Assembly (NCBI GenBank): GCA_964344495.1
Contig: CAYFNI010000055.1
Coordinates: 1 to 15,372, forward strand
From: UBA6136 sp964344495
Lineage (GTDB): Bacteria; Pseudomonadota; Gammaproteobacteria; Methylococcales; Methylococcaceae
DNA: 15,372 nucleotides
Direction of reading: 5' to 3'
Position numbers and translations under genes: made by a program. Below, one piece after another: positions 8,696 through 15,046 of the stretch. Position 1 is the first letter of the stretch. Each line of letters begins with the position of its first letter. A model generated the notes under the pieces. That model was not told the origin of the DNA, searched no databases, and saw only the letters and a program-made list of their open reading frames with translations.

Positions 8696-9151
8696 CTATA
8701 AGGACAGACCAAGGAGTTCCGGCGGCAACGGCTCGTCATCTGCCAATTCCTCATCAATCCATTCGTCACGGGCCTGGGTCCAACCCGCCTCATCCCAAAT
8801 CTCAAACTTATTTCCCTGCCCGATCAGAACGACCTTCCGATCAAGTCCGGCGAATTTTCTCAAGGGTTCCGAAATCAGAAATCGGCCCTGACCGTCCATC
8901 TCACATTCAGTGGCGTGCCCCACCAACAGGCGCTGCAGACGTTTCGCCTTTTTGTTCAGCGCGGGCAACTTCACCAGCTTGCGCTCGATGTCCTCAAACT
9001 CGGGCAGCGGGTACACCAGCAGGCACTTATCCAGCCCCACCGTCACGACAATCTGGTTATCGCAGCAATCACCCAGTTCCGCACGGTAGCGCGTAGGCAC
9101 GGCGAGCCGCCCCTTGTCGTCCAAGCTGATTGAACTCACGCCCCGGAACAT
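8696..9151 (-). CDS. mraZ: MraZ, transcriptional regulator of the dcw cluster
   Basis: MraZ is a DNA-binding protein of the SpoVT-AbrB fold; in E. coli it represses its own dcw promoter. The 151-residue product has the two expected half-repeats, each with its signature: SLDDKGRLAVPTRYR (9-23) and EMDGQGRFLISEPLR (84-98). The ATG at 9151 gives the canonical MFRG start. It is the first gene of the operon, preceded by a sigma70-like promoter and a run of TGG repeats at 10-bp intervals that should be its own operator. The acidic tail (DEELADDEPLPPE) extends slightly beyond the second half-repeat. There is no good ribosome binding site close to the ATG, only GGGGA and CGGGC runs. Confidence 0.96.
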   Translation of the reverse strand: MFRGVSSISLDDKGRLAVPTRYRAELGDCCDNQIVVTVGLDKCLLVYPLPEFEDIERKLVKLPALNKKAKRLQRLLVGHATECEMDGQGRFLISEPLRKFAGLDRKVVLIGQGNKFEIWDEAGWTQARDEWIDEELADDEPLPPELLGLSL

Positions 9152-9163
9152 TTGCCCGACATC

Positions 9164-9197
9164 CCCACTTTAAACCAACAATTCCCACAATCCACCA
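9164..9197 (-). promoter_or_regulatory. Putative MraZ operator: four TGG repeats at 10-bp period
   Basis: On the minus strand TGG triplets begin at 9197 (TGGTGG), 9187 (TGGGAA), 9177 (TGGTTT) and 9167 (TGGGGA), exactly 10 bp apart, so they lie on one face of the helix. MraZ is known to bind direct TGGGN repeats separated by 5 nt, and the AAAGTGGGG copy at 9171-9163 also fits the AAAGTGG form described in mycoplasmas. The array sits between the predicted transcription start and the mraZ ATG, a position suited to autorepression. Confidence 0.8.
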
Positions 9198-9207
9198 CCT
9201 GTGCGCG

Positions 9208-9236
9208 AATATATGAATCTCAACAAGGCAAGTCAA
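9208..9236 (-). promoter_or_regulatory. dcw (mraZ) promoter, sigma70-type
   Basis: The minus strand has TTGACT (9236-9231), a 17-bp spacer and TATATT (9213-9208). Both hexamers are close to consensus and the spacing is optimal. The predicted start of transcription is around 9200-9202, giving a leader of about 50 nt that contains the MraZ-type repeats. It is the only convincing promoter seen for the whole minus-strand cluster. Confidence 0.8.
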
Positions 9237-9240
9237 GCGA

Positions 9241-9499
9241 TTTGATGGCTTTGGTTGGCCGTCAAGTGATTGGAGAGAAAGGGACTATTGCCGGAGCACG
9301 GGAGACTGGGATTCCAGTGCCTGCTGGCCGACAGTCAACGGCCCCACGAAGCAGAAGCCATGAAGACCCCCACAAGAGAAAGAGGGCTGGATTTAAATAA
9401 GTGGATATACCTCAAGATAAATACTTACCCGAACAGGCACTGGTCGGCAGTAAAGAACTGATCAATGCCGCAGCCTCACCGCAGAGCACGGACTGCCAG
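9241..9499. other. Noncoding stretch between dcw promoter and terminator
   Basis: I see no supported gene in these 259 bases. Open frames crossing it on the plus strand (for example 9152-9400) lack a ribosome binding site and any family resemblance. The only structure noted is a 10-bp inverted repeat (CCAGTGCCTG at 9314-9323 and CAGGCACTGG at 9434-9443), too short and too far apart to interpret. Confidence 0.5.
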
Positions 9500-9551
9500 A
9501 AAAACAAAGGCCCCAGCATGACGACCAGAGAAGTCGTCATGCTGGGGCCTT
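9500..9551 (-). terminator. Strong rho-independent terminator
   Basis: A perfect 19-bp inverted repeat (9507-9525 pairing with 9533-9551) encloses a 7-nt loop. On the minus strand the stem is followed by TTTGTTTTT (9508-9500). It lies 40 bp beyond the stop of the DUF2892 gene, ends that transcript, and keeps it from reading into the dcw promoter region. Confidence 0.9.
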
Positions 9552-9591
9552 CTGAGTCAGCCCAAACGGGGACGGGTGACTCAATAATTCA

Positions 9592-9837
9592 TCAATGATG
9601 CGCGGCCGAAGGCGCCTGTTCTCCGGGTTCGACACTCGATTTACCCAAGCCTGAATAGGCAGGGCACCACTGAAGCTTTGCGGTAACCACCAAAACCAGT
9701 CCGATTAATAACAGCAGAATATTGGCCAGAAAAACGGAAATCAAAAGCATCCCGATACCCACACCGTAGCGAATACGCTGCTCCTTGGCACCCACATTGA
9801 ATTCCCGCTTCATGGCTTTCTCAAAATTGAAACTCAT
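9592..9837 (-). CDS. Small DUF2892 (YgaP-like) inner-membrane protein
   Basis: The 81-residue product begins MSFNFEKAMKREF, has an amphipathic basic N-terminus, then two closely spaced hydrophobic segments (about 24-38 and 39-53) and the motif CPAYSGLG (58-65). The two-span hairpin followed by CPxYxxLG is the hallmark of the DUF2892/YgaP-like transmembrane family; its biochemical role is not established, though some members are fused to rhodanese domains. I chose the ATG at 9837 because GAGGAGAGGG lies just upstream; the longer open frame to 9927 has no such site and no family sequence. It is divergent from uvrD across a 90-bp gap and is followed by a dedicated terminator, so it is a single-gene unit. 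The hydrophilic tail with Pro and His is unremarkable. Confidence 0.82.
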   Translation of the reverse strand: MSFNFEKAMKREFNVGAKEQRIRYGVGIGMLLISVFLANILLLLIGLVLVVTAKLQWCPAYSGLGKSSVEPGEQAPSAAHH

Positions 9838-9927
9838 CACCCTCTCCTCGCAGATTGAACTAACCACAGCCGCGAATTGTCCAGCCTTGACCGATGTCGC
9901 GCAAGGCGATTCCGCTAGAATGGGCAA

Positions 9928-12090
9928 ATGGACGTCACCTCAATCATCGAGCCCCTGAACCCGGAGCAGCGTCAGGCGGTCTGTTCCGATGCCCCCGCCC
10001 TGCTGGTTCTGGCCGGTGCCGGCAGTGGAAAGACACGCGTACTGGTGCACCGCATCGCCTGGCTGCTTGAAGCCGAAGCCGTGGGCGCGCAACGCATTCT
10101 CGCGGTCACATTCACCAACAAGGCCGCCAACGAGATGCGCACTCGCATTGAATCGCTCCTGAATGTGTCTGCACGCGAACTCTGGATTGGCACCTTCCAC
10201 GGGCTGGCCCATCGCCTGCTTCGGCGGCATGCGCGTGATGCGCAACTTCCGGATGGATTCCAGATTCTGGATTCCGATGACCAGCAACGGGTCATACGCC
10301 GCCTGCTCAAAACCCTCGAAATCGACGAAACCCGCTGGCCACCCCGTCAGGCCCAATGGTTCATCAATGCGCATAAGGAGGAAGGCCGCCGAGCACACCA
10401 CCTGCCCCCCGCAGATGACCCTTTCGAACAACAGATGATCCGCATTTACCGGGCTTACGAAGAACTCTGCAATCGCTCGGGACTGGTTGATTTCGCCGAA
10501 CTCCTGCTCCGCGTATACGAACTGATGCGGGATACGCCGGAGCTGCTCGACTTTTATCAGAGCAAATTCCAGCACATCCTGGTGGACGAATTTCAGGATA
10601 CCAACCACATTCAGTATGCCTGGCTGCGGCTCTTATCCAAGCGCCGGCACAACCTCTTTGCCGTTGGCGACGACGATCAGTCCATTTACAGCTGGCGGGG
10701 AGCGCTGGTGGAAAACCTCCAGCATTTCCAACGGGACTACCCTGAACATGCGCTGATCCGCCTGGAGCAAAACTACCGCTCGACCGGACACATTCTGGCA
10801 GCGGCCAACGCACTGATCGCCCAGAACATCCATCGGCTGGGCAAAAACCTATGGACAGAATTCGGCTCCGGCGAGCCGATATCAGTCTACAGTGCCTTCA
10901 ACGAGCAGGATGAAGCCTACTTCGTCGTCAACCGGATTCAGCGCTGGATTGAGGACGGGCATGCCCGACATGACACGGCCATCCTGTACCGATCCAATGC
11001 GCAATCCCGACAATTCGAGGAAAAGCTGCTGGCCATGCGCATCCCCTATCGGGTCTATGGCGGACTCCGCTTTTTTGAGCGGGCCGAAATTAAAGATGCC
11101 CTGGCTTACCTGCGATTGACCGGCAACCCGCAGGATGACGCCTCACTGGAGCGGGTCATCAATACACCGACGCGTGGCATTGGCGCCAAAACCCTCGATC
11201 TCCTGCGCGACTTGGCCAAACATGAACAGGTTTCACTCTGGACTGCACTCGAACGGCTCTGCAGCGACGACGCACTCCCGCCGCGAGCGCAAAAACCGCT
11301 GACTCAGTTCCGCGACCTGATTCGGGCGCTCCGAGACCAGACCCGACAGGGCGATCTGTGGGAAAAAATCAAATGGGTCATCGACGGATCGGGCCTGCTG
11401 GATCATTTCCGCAAGGAACGCGGTGAGCAGGCTGAACAGCGTCTCGAAAATCTTGAGGAACTGATCAACGCCGCCCGGCAATTCGAGCTGGACCCCACGC
11501 TCGACACAGAACTTTCGGCCCTGGATCAGTTCCTTGCCCATGCCTCGCTGGAAGCAGGCGAAGGCCAATCACCCGAGTGGCAGGACTGTGTCCAGTTAAT
11601 GACGCTGCATGCGGCCAAAGGACTGGAATTTGATCAAGTCTTTCTGGTGGGGCTCGAGGAAGGCCTGTTTCCCAGCATGCAGTCCCTCGAAAACCCGGAA
11701 CGCATGGAGGAAGAGCGACGCCTGTGTTACGTCGGCCTGACCCGCGCCAGACAAAAGCTATGTATCACCCATGCCGAATCGAGACGGCTGTACGGCAAAG
11801 AAACTTATCCCCGGCCATCGCGATTCCTCCGGGAAATTCCCCCGGAGCACCTGGAAGAGGTACGCCTGCGGGGTGGAGCAAAGCCCATCGCCCATGCCAG
11901 CCCCACGATGACCGACCACACGCCCCAGTCAGGCATTCGGATCGGCCAACGCGTCCGGCATCCCAAATTTGGCGAGGGCATCGTGCTGCAAGCTGAAGGC
12001 GAAGCAAACCAGGCACGCGTGCAGATCAATTTCGAGGACGCGGGCATCAAATGGCTCATGCTGGCCTATGCCAAACTCGAACCGCTTTGA
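9928..12090 (+). CDS. uvrD: UvrD, DNA helicase II
   Basis: UvrD is a superfamily 1A 3'-5' helicase that removes the incised oligonucleotide in nucleotide excision repair, unwinds nicked DNA in mismatch repair and dismantles RecA filaments. The 720-residue product matches E. coli UvrD from the first residues (MDVTSIIEPLNPEQRQAV). Visible motifs are Walker A LAGAGSGKT (K35), TFTNKAA (61-67), GTFHGLAHRLLR, DEFQDTN (220-226), GDDDQSIYSWRG, LEQNYRST, NTPTRGIG, LMTLHAAKGLEF and the VGLTRARQKL stretch. The tail GQRVRHPKFGEG is the Tudor-like RNA polymerase-binding domain, which favours UvrD over Rep. No strong ribosome binding site precedes the ATG, and no LexA box (CTGT-N8-ACAG) is visible in the 90-bp upstream gap, unlike E. 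coli. A HAD phosphatase gene follows 7 bp downstream. Confidence 0.97.
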   Translation: MDVTSIIEPLNPEQRQAVCSDAPALLVLAGAGSGKTRVLVHRIAWLLEAEAVGAQRILAVTFTNKAANEMRTRIESLLNVSARELWIGTFHGLAHRLLRRHARDAQLPDGFQILDSDDQQRVIRRLLKTLEIDETRWPPRQAQWFINAHKEEGRRAHHLPPADDPFEQQMIRIYRAYEELCNRSGLVDFAELLLRVYELMRDTPELLDFYQSKFQHILVDEFQDTNHIQYAWLRLLSKRRHNLFAVGDDDQSIYSWRGALVENLQHFQRDYPEHALIRLEQNYRSTGHILAAANALIAQNIHRLGKNLWTEFGSGEPISVYSAFNEQDEAYFVVNRIQRWIEDGHARHDTAILYRSNAQSRQFEEKLLAMRIPYRVYGGLRFFERAEIKDALAYLRLTGNPQDDASLERVINTPTRGIGAKTLDLLRDLAKHEQVSLWTALERLCSDDALPPRAQKPLTQFRDLIRALRDQTRQGDLWEKIKWVIDGSGLLDHFRKERGEQAEQRLENLEELINAARQFELDPTLDTELSALDQFLAHASLEAGEGQSPEWQDCVQLMTLHAAKGLEFDQVFLVGLEEGLFPSMQSLENPERMEEERRLCYVGLTRARQKLCITHAESRRLYGKETYPRPSRFLREIPPEHLEEVRLRGGAKPIAHASPTMTDHTPQSGIRIGQRVRHPKFGEGIVLQAEGEANQARVQINFEDAGIKWLMLAYAKLEPL

Positions 12091-12097
12091 CGCCACC

Positions 12098-12760
12098 ATG
12101 ATGACCTCACCATCCATTCAGGCCGTGATTTTCGACTGCGATGGCACGCTGGTGGACAGCGAACGTGTCGGCAATACGGCTCTCATCGAGTGCGTAGCAG
12201 AACTAGGTCTCACCATTACGCTTGACGATGCGCTGGAACACTTCGCCGGGCGCAAAATGGCGGATACCGTCCGAATCATTGAAGACTGGATGGGGCGTCC
12301 CGCACCGCACGACTTTATCCAGACCATTCGCCAACGCATGGCCACCGCCTTCGAGCAGAGGCTAGAGCCAATGGACGGCGTAGCCGAACTGCTTGGCAAG
12401 CTGAATATCCCGTTTTGCGTGGCGTCGAATGGACCACACGAAAAAATGCAGATCAGCCTGCGCGTCACCGGCCTGATCGATCATTTCTCAGGCCGGATCT
12501 TCAGCGCCTACGATTGCGATCGCTGGAAACCCGAACCCGACCTGCTACTGCACGCCGCCCGCGCCATGGGCGTATCCCCGTCCGCCTGCGCCGTGATCGA
12601 TGATCACACGCTCGGCATACAAGCCGCACTCGCTGCCGGCATGCATCCATTCGGATTCGCCCCCCACGATGCGGGCATCCACCTGCAGCAAGCCGGCGCA
12701 ACCGTCTTCCACCACATGGCCGATCTCCCGTCTGTACTGGGACTTGACCCTTCACAGTGA
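12098..12760 (+). CDS. HAD-superfamily phosphatase, YieH/beta-phosphoglucomutase-like subfamily
   Basis: This is a cytoplasmic haloacid-dehalogenase fold phosphatase of about 220 residues. Motif I is IFDCDGTLVDSE near residue 10, with the nucleophile Asp and the acid/base Asp two residues later. A small alpha-helical cap (about 20-95) follows, then motif II VASNGPHEKM, the motif III lysine in YDCDRWKPEPDL, and motif IV VIDDHTLGIQAALAAGM. The SNGPxxKM and Y/R-WKPxP segments resemble E. coli YieH, a 6-phosphogluconate phosphatase, but the substrate here is only inferred. Motif IV has DDH where most relatives have DDS. Two adjacent ATGs (12098 and 12101) are possible starts; neither has a clear ribosome binding site, so it is probably coupled to uvrD, whose stop is 7 bp upstream. 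Confidence 0.88.
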   Translation: MMTSPSIQAVIFDCDGTLVDSERVGNTALIECVAELGLTITLDDALEHFAGRKMADTVRIIEDWMGRPAPHDFIQTIRQRMATAFEQRLEPMDGVAELLGKLNIPFCVASNGPHEKMQISLRVTGLIDHFSGRIFSAYDCDRWKPEPDLLLHAARAMGVSPSACAVIDDHTLGIQAALAAGMHPFGFAPHDAGIHLQQAGATVFHHMADLPSVLGLDPSQ

Positions 12761-12831
12761 CCTGTTAGTTCCGGCCAAAGAGGTGAGTCAGGCCCCTGCG
12801 ACCGAAGCCTTTCACCGCGGACACGCACATA

Positions 12832-12860
12832 TTCCATTTGCCCCACCGCAACCTTATACT
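12832..12860 (+). promoter_or_regulatory. Possible promoter for the TGVxKYL-repeat gene
   Basis: A good -10 hexamer TATACT (12855-12860) lies 17 bp after TTCCAT (12832-12837), a poor -35. It would start transcription about 65 bp before the GTG start. The call rests mainly on the -10 element. Confidence 0.4.
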
Positions 12861-12931
12861 AGGACGAGGCGAAAATCCGCTCCCTGCCCGACAGGTCATA
12901 ACCACTTCCAGAAAACTCAGAGGGGAAAAAC

Positions 12932-13615
12932 GTGAAACTCCACAATCTGACCAAAAGTGTCCTCGTCGCCTTGATGATTGCCAGCCCGCTTGCAATCGCC
13001 GAGACACAGTACCCGGCTGCAGACTTCCAGCCCGAAATCATCAAGCAGGACGCTGATCTGATCGCGAAGCATGCCGAAGCCACGAAGAGCTCGAGCGCTT
13101 CCCAAGCGGCCCCTGTCAGTTCATCCTCCTCCAGCAGCAAGTCCGAGCCGAGCATCAGCGCCGCTCCCAAGACAGAAGAATCATCCAATCTGCCGATGAT
13201 CCTGATGGCCGCTGGGGCAGCCTTGGCCGGATTCTGGTTCATGCGCAAACCGGGCTCCGCTGCAACCGCCCCTGCGGCAGCGCCCGCACCGGCCAATGTC
13301 GCGAATGCAGGCGGTACCGGCGTAGCTCGCTACATCAGCAACCTGCCTGAAGCAGCCGCTGCCAACGAAACCGGCGTAGCCCGCTACATCAAGGCACTGC
13401 CCCCCTCAGCGCCAGCGAAAGCCGAAACTGGCGTTGCCAAATATCTCAAGACTGTCGTCGCCAGTGAAACCCCCGTAGCAGCAGCACCCGCTGCGGCCCC
13501 GGCCAAGGCAGCCACCGGCGTTGACAAATACTTGAGTGCTCTGCCCGAACCCGCCAAGCCCGCTGCTGAAACTGGCGTAAGCAAATACCTCAAGGCACAG
13601 GGGCTGGCTGCCTGA
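12932..13615 (+). CDS. Unrecognised membrane-anchored protein with five TGVxKYL repeats
   Basis: I do not recognise a named family for this 227-residue protein. It starts with GTG behind a clear AGAGGGG site. Residues 1-23 form a signal peptide (basic MKLHNLTK, hydrophobic core, AIA cleavage site before ETQYP). Residues 24-86 are polar and serine-rich (seven Ser in a row at 63-69). Residues 87-104 form one hydrophobic span followed by RK, so the C-terminal half should face the cytoplasm. That half is Ala/Pro-rich linker carrying five copies of a short motif: TGVARYI (129-135, 147-153), TGVAKYL (166-172), TGVDKYL (195-201) and TGVSKYL (214-220), spaced 18, 19, 29 and 19 residues. The layout suggests a multivalent docking or scaffold protein, but that is inference. 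It is a single-gene unit between the HAD gene and the hps operon. If the signal is not cleaved it would have two spans. Confidence 0.8.
   Translation: MKLHNLTKSVLVALMIASPLAIAETQYPAADFQPEIIKQDADLIAKHAEATKSSSASQAAPVSSSSSSSKSEPSISAAPKTEESSNLPMILMAAGAALAGFWFMRKPGSAATAPAAAPAPANVANAGGTGVARYISNLPEAAAANETGVARYIKALPPSAPAKAETGVAKYLKTVVASETPVAAAPAAAPAKAATGVDKYLSALPEPAKPAAETGVSKYLKAQGLAA
13316..13591 (+). repeat. Coding region of five TGVxKYL/TGVxRYI motif repeats
   Basis: Within the preceding gene, five copies of a seven-residue motif T-G-V-(A/D/S)-(K/R)-Y-(I/L) are joined by variable Ala/Pro-rich linkers. At DNA level the copies keep the pattern ACYGGCGTWGMNMRMTAYMTC-like only loosely, so the protein motif rather than the DNA is conserved. 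Copies 1 and 2 use Arg and Ile; copies 3-5 use Lys and Leu. Confidence 0.85.
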
Positions 13616-13677
13616 GCTGAGGCACTAGCCAGCTGCCAGACTACTGAGTCCACCGACCCCGTAAGCCGCAACCTTTT

Positions 13678-13704
13678 GGCTCGCCCCGCCATTCGGGACG
13701 AGCC
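13678..13704. other. Hairpin between the repeat-protein gene and hps
   Basis: GGCTCG (13678-13683) and CCCG (13685-13688) pair with CGGG (13694-13697) and CGAGCC (13699-13704), leaving one c/a mismatch and a 5-nt loop. It lies 62 bp past the stop of the repeat-protein gene. No T-run follows on the plus strand, so it is a weak candidate terminator or a 3'-end stabilising stem. Confidence 0.45.
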
Positions 13705-13735
13705 ACAACGAGCCAAGCTTAAGACTCAGCGTGTA

Positions 13736-13764
13736 TTGACATTCTTTCGGCTACCATCTTAAAT
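13736..13764 (+). promoter_or_regulatory. hps-hpi operon promoter, sigma70-type
   Basis: A perfect TTGACA (13736-13741) is followed by a 17-bp spacer and TTAAAT (13759-13764, four of six consensus positions). Transcription should begin near 13771, leaving a leader of about 65 nt before the hps ATG. Confidence 0.75.
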
Positions 13765-13774
13765 TCGGATACAG

Positions 13775-13791
13775 TGCATTTCGGGAATGCA
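13775..13791 (+). promoter_or_regulatory. Inverted repeat in the hps leader
   Basis: TGCATT (13775-13780) and AATGCA (13786-13791) flank TCGGG, just downstream of the predicted transcription start. The arms could be a repressor half-site pair or a short RNA stem at the 5' end of the mRNA. No regulator gene lies beside it, so its role is open. Confidence 0.45.
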
Positions 13792-13836
13792 TCTTTTGCG
13801 AGCAATTAACCAACCATAAACAATCGGAGAGATAAC

Positions 13837-14478
13837 ATGGCAAGACCATTAATTCAGTTGGCCCTCGACTCCCTGGACAACGCAACCACCTTCAAGCTCG
13901 CTACCCTGGCAGCACCGTATGTTGACATCCTTGAGATCGGCACGCCGAACATCAAGGCCAACGGTCTGGGCCTCGTCAAGGAACTGCGCAGAAAGTTCCC
14001 TAACAAGTTGCTGCTTGTTGACCTGAAGACGATGGATGCAGGCGAATACGAAGCCGCTCCTTTCTACGAAGCGGGCGCTGACATCTGCACCGTACTCGGC
14101 GTATCTGGTCTGCCGACCATTGCTGGCGTCATCAAAGCGGCCAACAAATACAATGCTGAAGTTCAGGTTGACCTGATCAATGTTCCGGACAAGGCTGGTT
14201 GTGCTCGCGAATCCGCAAAGCTCGGCGCTCAGATCATCGGCGTTCACACCGGTCTTGACGCACAGGCAGCTGGTCAGACCCCGTTCGCTGACCTCCAGCT
14301 GGTTGCCAAACTGGGTCTTCCGGTTCGCATCTCTGTTGCTGGCGGCATCAAGCAAGCCACTGCACAGCAAGTTGCTCGCTCGGGCGCTGGTATCGTTGTC
14401 GTGGGCGCCGCCATCTATGGCGCAGCATCTCCCGCTGACTCTGCCCGTGAAATCCGCGAATTGATCGAGGCCGCATAA
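13837..14478 (+). CDS. hps: 3-Hexulose-6-phosphate synthase (HPS)
   Basis: HPS condenses formaldehyde with D-ribulose 5-phosphate to give D-arabino-3-hexulose 6-phosphate, the fixing step of the RuMP pathway, in the cytoplasm. The 213-residue product is a full-length member of the orotidine-5'-monophosphate decarboxylase suprafamily. It has LALDSLD at the N-terminus, LEIGTPNIKANG (32-43), the catalytic D-x-K-x-x-D motif VDLKTMDAGEYEA (Asp62, Lys64, Asp67), GADICTVLGV, IGVHTGLDAQAAGQTPF and the phosphate-binding VAGGIK and VVVGAAIYGA segments. The ATG has a GGAGAG site 6-7 bp upstream. The second half favours GGT, GCT and GTT codons more than its neighbours do, as expected for a highly expressed gene. 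It forms an operon with hpi one base downstream. The sequence suits HPS far better than the related KGPDC or OMPDC. Confidence 0.96.
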   Translation: MARPLIQLALDSLDNATTFKLATLAAPYVDILEIGTPNIKANGLGLVKELRRKFPNKLLLVDLKTMDAGEYEAAPFYEAGADICTVLGVSGLPTIAGVIKAANKYNAEVQVDLINVPDKAGCARESAKLGAQIIGVHTGLDAQAAGQTPFADLQLVAKLGLPVRISVAGGIKQATAQQVARSGAGIVVVGAAIYGAASPADSAREIRELIEAA

Positions 14479-14479
14479 C

Positions 14480-15016
14480 ATGGCGCATCGTCGACTCATC
14501 ATAGACAAGATCACCAGCATCCTTGATGCAACGGAATCAAGCTATGATAAACAGTTGACCGCCATGGTCGACAAGGCGTCCAGAATTTTCATTTCTGGCG
14601 CCGGTCGTTCTGCCTTGGTCGCACGCTTCTTTGCAATGCGACTCATGCACGGCGGTTACAACGTCTTTGTCGTGGGCGAGATTGTCACCCCAAGCCTCCA
14701 GAAAGGTGATCTGCTGATCGTCATTTCTGGCTCGGGTGAGACCGAAACCATGATTGCGTTCGCCAAGCGCGCCAAGGAGCTCGGTGCAGAGATCGTTCTG
14801 ATCTCTTCCAGAACCAGCTCCACCCTCGGAGACATGTCGAACACCGTCATCCCGATCGGTAAGCCTGACATGTATGGAAAAGTCGTCGGCATGCCCATGG
14901 GCACTGTCTTTGAACTTTCCACATTGATTTTTCTGGAGGCCACTATTTCTCATATCATTCATGAGAAAGGCATCCCGGAAGAGGAAATGCGTGGACGGCA
15001 TGCAAACCTTGAATAA
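14480..15016 (+). CDS. hxlB: 6-Phospho-3-hexuloisomerase (PHI)
   Basis: PHI converts D-arabino-3-hexulose 6-phosphate to fructose 6-phosphate, the second step of RuMP formaldehyde fixation. The 178-residue product is a single SIS domain, with FISGAGRSALVARFFAMRL (about 34-52) and VISGSGETETMIAFAKRAK (about 80-98) as the sugar-phosphate binding loops, then a C-terminal helix and an EKGIPEEEMRGRHANLE tail typical of PHI. The length fits the family. The ATG is one base after the hps stop; a GAGG lies about 11 bp upstream, so translation is probably coupled to hps. A strong terminator follows 30 bp after the stop. The gene is also called rmpB or hpi in methylotrophs. Confidence 0.95.
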   Translation: MAHRRLIIDKITSILDATESSYDKQLTAMVDKASRIFISGAGRSALVARFFAMRLMHGGYNVFVVGEIVTPSLQKGDLLIVISGSGETETMIAFAKRAKELGAEIVLISSRTSSTLGDMSNTVIPIGKPDMYGKVVGMPMGTVFELSTLIFLEATISHIIHEKGIPEEEMRGRHANLE

Positions 15017-15046
15017 AAAAGGTATTGCAGCATTGAAAGGCTGATC

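Noticed and set aside
9152..9400. An 82-codon plus-strand frame starting at the mraZ promoter
   Set aside because: It runs through the divergent promoter and operator, has no ribosome binding site and resembles no known protein.
9314..9443. A 10-bp inverted repeat that could be mobile-element ends
   Set aside because: The arms are short, 110 bp apart, with no transposase or target duplication, and are compatible with chance.
9838..9927. N-terminal extension of the DUF2892 frame to 9927
   Set aside because: The internal ATG at 9837 has a strong GAGGAGAGGG site and gives the family's usual length; the extension has neither support.
9940..10608. A 222-codon open frame on the minus strand opposite uvrD
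   Set aside because: The plus strand encodes the helicase motifs of UvrD in this interval; the minus frame shows nothing recognisable.
11969..12097. N-terminal extension of the HAD phosphatase frame into uvrD
   Set aside because: The extra residues come from a shifted reading of uvrD; the HAD fold begins right after the ATG pair at 12098/12101.
13849..14520. A 223-codon open frame on the minus strand opposite hps
   Set aside because: hps on the plus strand has complete catalytic motifs, a promoter and a ribosome binding site. The antisense frame has none of these.
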